From positions 1,302,001 to 1,366,000 of the forward strand of contig NZ_JAGIOD010000002.1 in NCBI RefSeq assembly GCF_017876545.1: a stretch of 64,000 nucleotides of DNA, written 5' to 3'. This document shows, piece by piece, positions 61,370-64,000 of the stretch. The notes under the pieces are model-generated. The model did no database searches. It was not told the DNA's origin and saw nothing but the letters and a program-made list of their open reading frames with translations. The position numbers and the translations under genes were made by a program. The stretch comes from Brachybacterium sacelli. GTDB lineage: Bacteria; Actinomycetota; Actinomycetes; Actinomycetales; Dermabacteraceae. Position 1 is the first letter of the stretch. Every line of letters starts with the position of its first letter.

Positions 61370-62689
61370 GTGAGCACTGCAGCGATCCACGCCGGCTGGA
61401 GAGCGGACGACATGCACGGCGCCCTCACGCCGCCGGTCTACTCCTCCAGCGCCTACGCGCACGAGGACCACGCCTCGCTCAAGGACCTGTTCGCCCGGCG
61501 GAGCGCAGGCTTCGCCTACTCCCGCTCCGGCAACCCCACCACGGCTGTGCTGGAAGAACGGGCGGCCGCTCTCGAGGGAGGGGCCGGCGCGATCGCCGTG
61601 GCCAGCGGCCAGGCCGCCACCACCATCGCGCTGTGCGCCCTGCTCGAGCCGGGCAGCCACGTCGTCGCCTCCCAGCTGCTGTACGGCGGGACCACCGAAT
61701 TCCTCGACGACACCCTCGCCGACCTCGCCGTCACCTCCACCACCGTCGACCCGTGGGACCTGGAGGCCTGGGAGCGCGCGATCACCCCGGCCACCCGCGC
61801 CGTCGTCGTCGAGTCGGTCGCGAATCCCGGGGCGCAGCTGGTGGACCTCGCGGCGATCAGCTCGATCGCCCACGCCCACGACGTCCCCGTCGTGGTCGAC
61901 GCCACGCTCGCCAGCCCGGCGCTGTACCGGCCGGGCGAGCACGGGGCCGATGTCGTCGTCCACTCCGCGACCAAGTACCTCTGCGGCCACGGCACCACGA
62001 TCGCCGGCCTCATCGTGGACACCGGCCGCTTCGACCCGCGGCGATGTCCCGAGCGCTGGCGGCGACTGACCTCACCCAACCGACGCTTCGGCGTCACCTT
62101 CGCCGACGAGTACGACCGCGGCTGCTCGGGACTGCTCGCCTACGCCCGCGCCAAGTACGTCACCGACTTCGGGGCCACCCTCCCCGCCGCCAGCGCCCAG
62201 CAGATCCTGGTGGGCATCGAGACCCTCGACCTGCGGATGCGCAAGATCAGCGCCGACGCCGCCGCCCTCGCCGCCCGCCTGCACGGCTCGGTCGGCACAG
62301 CCCGGGTCGAGCACCCCACCATCCCCGGTCGGCCCGACGCCCACCTCGCCGACCGGGACTTCCCGCACGGCACCGGCGGGGTGTTCGCCCTCGACCTGGA
62401 CGGGGGAGAGGACGCCGCCGCCGCGTTCTGCGACGCCCTGGAGCTGTTCACCCTCGCCGTCAACATCGGCGACGCGCGCTCCCTGGTCTGCCACCCCGCC
62501 ACCACCACCCACTGCCACCTGGAGGAGAGCCAGCGTCGCGCCTGCGGCGTCGGCCCCGGCACCGTGCGACTGAGCATCGGACTCGAGAACGTCGAGGATC
62601 TCTGGGCCGACCTCGAGCGGGGCCTGGCCGCCGCTCGCGCCGTGAGCGGTGCCGCCGAGCCGGAACAGGCGGTCGCCCGGCGGGGATGA
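61370..62689 (+). CDS. Cys/Met-metabolism PLP enzyme (trans-sulfuration family)
   Basis: The 439-residue enzyme is of the cystathionine gamma-synthase/O-acylhomoserine sulfhydrylase group: FAYSRSGNPTTAVLEERAAALEGG and a PLP-binding Lys in HSATKYLCGHG. It could make cystathionine, homocysteine or degrade methionine; the family branch is not certain. It starts with GTG at 61370 behind CAGGAGG (61360-61366). The 95 bases upstream show no riboswitch fold that I can identify. The next gene overlaps by four bases. Confidence 0.88.
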   Translation: MSTAAIHAGWRADDMHGALTPPVYSSSAYAHEDHASLKDLFARRSAGFAYSRSGNPTTAVLEERAAALEGGAGAIAVASGQAATTIALCALLEPGSHVVASQLLYGGTTEFLDDTLADLAVTSTTVDPWDLEAWERAITPATRAVVVESVANPGAQLVDLAAISSIAHAHDVPVVVDATLASPALYRPGEHGADVVVHSATKYLCGHGTTIAGLIVDTGRFDPRRCPERWRRLTSPNRRFGVTFADEYDRGCSGLLAYARAKYVTDFGATLPAASAQQILVGIETLDLRMRKISADAAALAARLHGSVGTARVEHPTIPGRPDAHLADRDFPHGTGGVFALDLDGGEDAAAAFCDALELFTLAVNIGDARSLVCHPATTTHCHLEESQRRACGVGPGTVRLSIGLENVEDLWADLERGLAAARAVSGAAEPEQAVARRG

Positions 62690-63840
62690 GCCCCGTCGCC
62701 TCCGGGAACATCCCCGGTCCCGAGCGGGTTCCGCCGGGTATGGAGACCTCTGTGCGCACCACCGACGCGGTGGTGGTCGGTGCTGGCCAGGCAGGGCTGT
62801 CGGCCGCCTACCATCTGCGCCGTCGCGGTCTGCGCTTCGTGATCCTGGACGCTGAGGAGGGGCCCGGCGGGGCGTGGCGCCACCGCTGGGACAGCCGCAC
62901 CATGTCCACCGTCAACGGGATCCGGGAGCTGCCCGGGATGCCCGAGGTGACCGCGGAGGCCGCCGAGCCGGCGAACCGGGCGGTGCCCGCCTACTTCGCG
63001 GACTTCGAGAGCCGCTTCGAGGTGCCGGTCGAGCGCCCGGTGCGAGTGACCCTGGTCGAGGACGATCCCGTCGCAGCGGAGTCGCCGCATCCGCCGCTGC
63101 TGGTCCACTCCGTCGGCCCTGATGGCGCCCGGCGCGCCCCGATCCGCACCCGGGCCCTGCTCAGCGCCACCGGCACCTGGACCCGTCCCTTCGTGCCCGC
63201 CCTCGCAGGGGCCGCCTCCTTCCGGGGGCGTCAGCTGCACACCGTCGACTACGTGCGCGCGGAGGACTTCGCCGGGCAGCGGGTCGCCGTCGTCGGCGGC
63301 GGGATCAGCGCCCTGGGCTTCCTCCAGGAGATCGCCGGCGTGGGCCGGGCCCTCTGGTACACGCGACGCGAGGTGGAGTTCCAGGAAGGACCCTTCACCG
63401 AGGAGGTCGGCCGGGCGGCCGTCGCCGGGGTGGCCGGTCGGGTCCGTCAGGGCCGGCCCGTCGGTTCCGTCGTCTCGAACACCGGCCTGCGATGGACCCC
63501 GGAGCTGCGGGAAGCCGCGCGAGAAGGCCTCCTCGCCCGCCGCCCGATGTTCACCCGGATCACGCCCAGCGGGGTGGTCGAGGCCGACGGCACCACCACC
63601 GAGCTGGACGCGATCCTGTGGGCCACCGGCTTCCGTCACGAGCTGCGCCACCTGCGGCCGCTGGGGCTGCGGGGCCCGCTCGGCGGTATCGCCCTGGACG
63701 GCACCGCCGTGGCCGGGGACCCCCGCATCCACCTGCTCGGCTACGGCCCCAGCGCCTCGACCATCGGCGCCAACCGCGCCGGCCGTGCCGCCGTGAGCTC
63801 GCTGCTGCGAACCCTCCAGGGCAGCCTCGCGCCCGCCTAG
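62686..63840 (+). CDS. Flavoprotein monooxygenase-like NAD(P)-binding protein (CzcO class)
   Basis: The 384-residue protein has two nucleotide-binding turns, VVVGAGQAGLSAAYHLRR (residues about 25-42) and VAVVGGGISALGFLQEI (near 200), and the flavin monooxygenase core WRHRWDSRTM. The C-terminal LWATGFRHEL motif is typical of the family. It may oxidise a small molecule or pump-linked metal system. The ATG overlaps the preceding stop (ATGA); a downstream ATG at 62740 would begin closer to the conserved turn. Confidence 0.85.
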   Translation: MSPVASGNIPGPERVPPGMETSVRTTDAVVVGAGQAGLSAAYHLRRRGLRFVILDAEEGPGGAWRHRWDSRTMSTVNGIRELPGMPEVTAEAAEPANRAVPAYFADFESRFEVPVERPVRVTLVEDDPVAAESPHPPLLVHSVGPDGARRAPIRTRALLSATGTWTRPFVPALAGAASFRGRQLHTVDYVRAEDFAGQRVAVVGGGISALGFLQEIAGVGRALWYTRREVEFQEGPFTEEVGRAAVAGVAGRVRQGRPVGSVVSNTGLRWTPELREAAREGLLARRPMFTRITPSGVVEADGTTTELDAILWATGFRHELRHLRPLGLRGPLGGIALDGTAVAGDPRIHLLGYGPSASTIGANRAGRAAVSSLLRTLQGSLAPA

Positions 63841-63869
63841 AGTGGGACCAGCCCACCGGGAGGATCCCC

Positions 63870-64000
63870 ATGACTTCTGCGTCCGAGCACGTCGCCCCCA
63901 CGGCCCTGCCTGCGCTGCCCGAGGACGGGATCCGGCGCGTGCTGTGCGTCGTCGCCCATCCCGACGACATGGAGTACGGCGCCTCCGCGGCCGTGCGGGC
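63870..64000 (+). CDS. PIG-L family deacetylase, N-terminal end only
   Basis: The first 43 codons are visible and run off the window edge. GGGAGGA (63857-63863) precedes the ATG, and RVLCVVAHPDDMEYGASAAVR is the zinc-binding AHPDD signature of LmbE/MshB-type N-acetyl sugar deacetylases. Homologues work in mycothiol synthesis or glycan modification. It lies 29 bases after the monooxygenase. Confidence 0.8.
   Translation, partial: MTSASEHVAPTALPALPEDGIRRVLCVVAHPDDMEYGASAAVR

Overview
The window is very GC-rich, densely packed DNA from an actinobacterium. Gene content points to the Micrococcales, most likely a Brachybacterium-like member of the Dermabacteraceae. That placement is an inference from protein character (several lipoprotein ABC sugar-binding proteins, a DUF222/HNH protein, HelR, HTH-MurA fusion) and not from a marker gene. 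No rRNA, tRNA, CRISPR array, insertion sequence or prophage gene is visible. One broken gene (25944-26459) is seen; both ends of the window cut through genes.

Layout. 1-3363: the end of a GH4 glycosidase followed by a three-gene carbohydrate ABC importer. 3439-7818: single genes (methyltransferase, VOC protein, exported EEP-family phosphatase/nuclease, a small secreted cysteine-containing protein, a DUF1846 protein). 8301-14469: a six-gene sugar operon (ABC importer, ThuA-like protein, Gfo/Idh/MocA dehydrogenase, LacI regulator) behind a 480-base leader with two near-identical candidate operators. 14610: aquaporin. 15472-21630: a coupled operon joining a two-domain CMD/AhpD protein, a complete FecB/FecCD-type ABC importer and a large FAD/NAD(P)-binding protein. 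21700-25947: GntR regulator, ADP-ribosylglycohydrolase, NCS1-type permease and PfkB kinase, the same functional set as E. coli yegTUVW but with a different transporter class; a decayed ABC ATPase follows. 26463-29164: TetR regulator divergent from an isomerase/epimerase plus dehydrogenase pair. 29281-30840: an HTH-MurA fusion with a palindrome just before its start.

30952-42982: membrane and house-keeping proteins, a DesK/DesR-like two-component pair, a CPA1 antiporter, a one-piece PTS EIICBA permease followed by two strong hairpins, two HNH proteins and an unknown protein. 43005-54406: plant or algal polysaccharide genes (sulfatase, GH51, GH127, GH2) interleaved with a LysE exporter/LysG regulator pair, a GNAT acetyltransferase and helR. 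helR is preceded by a sequence matching the rifamycin-associated element (RAE). 54429-59679: minus-strand SDR/TetR pair, POT peptide transporter, DoxX protein and a phytoene-desaturase-like oxidoreductase. 59761-64000: siderophore-interacting protein, Tag glycosylase, a Cys/Met-metabolism PLP enzyme coupled to a flavoprotein monooxygenase, and the start of a PIG-L deacetylase.

Taken together the region describes a saprophyte taking up diverse plant or algal sugars through locally regulated cassettes, with iron or small-ligand acquisition and inducible antibiotic protection. Four-base stop/start overlaps (ATGA or GTGA) are very common, so most runs of same-strand genes are probably translationally coupled.
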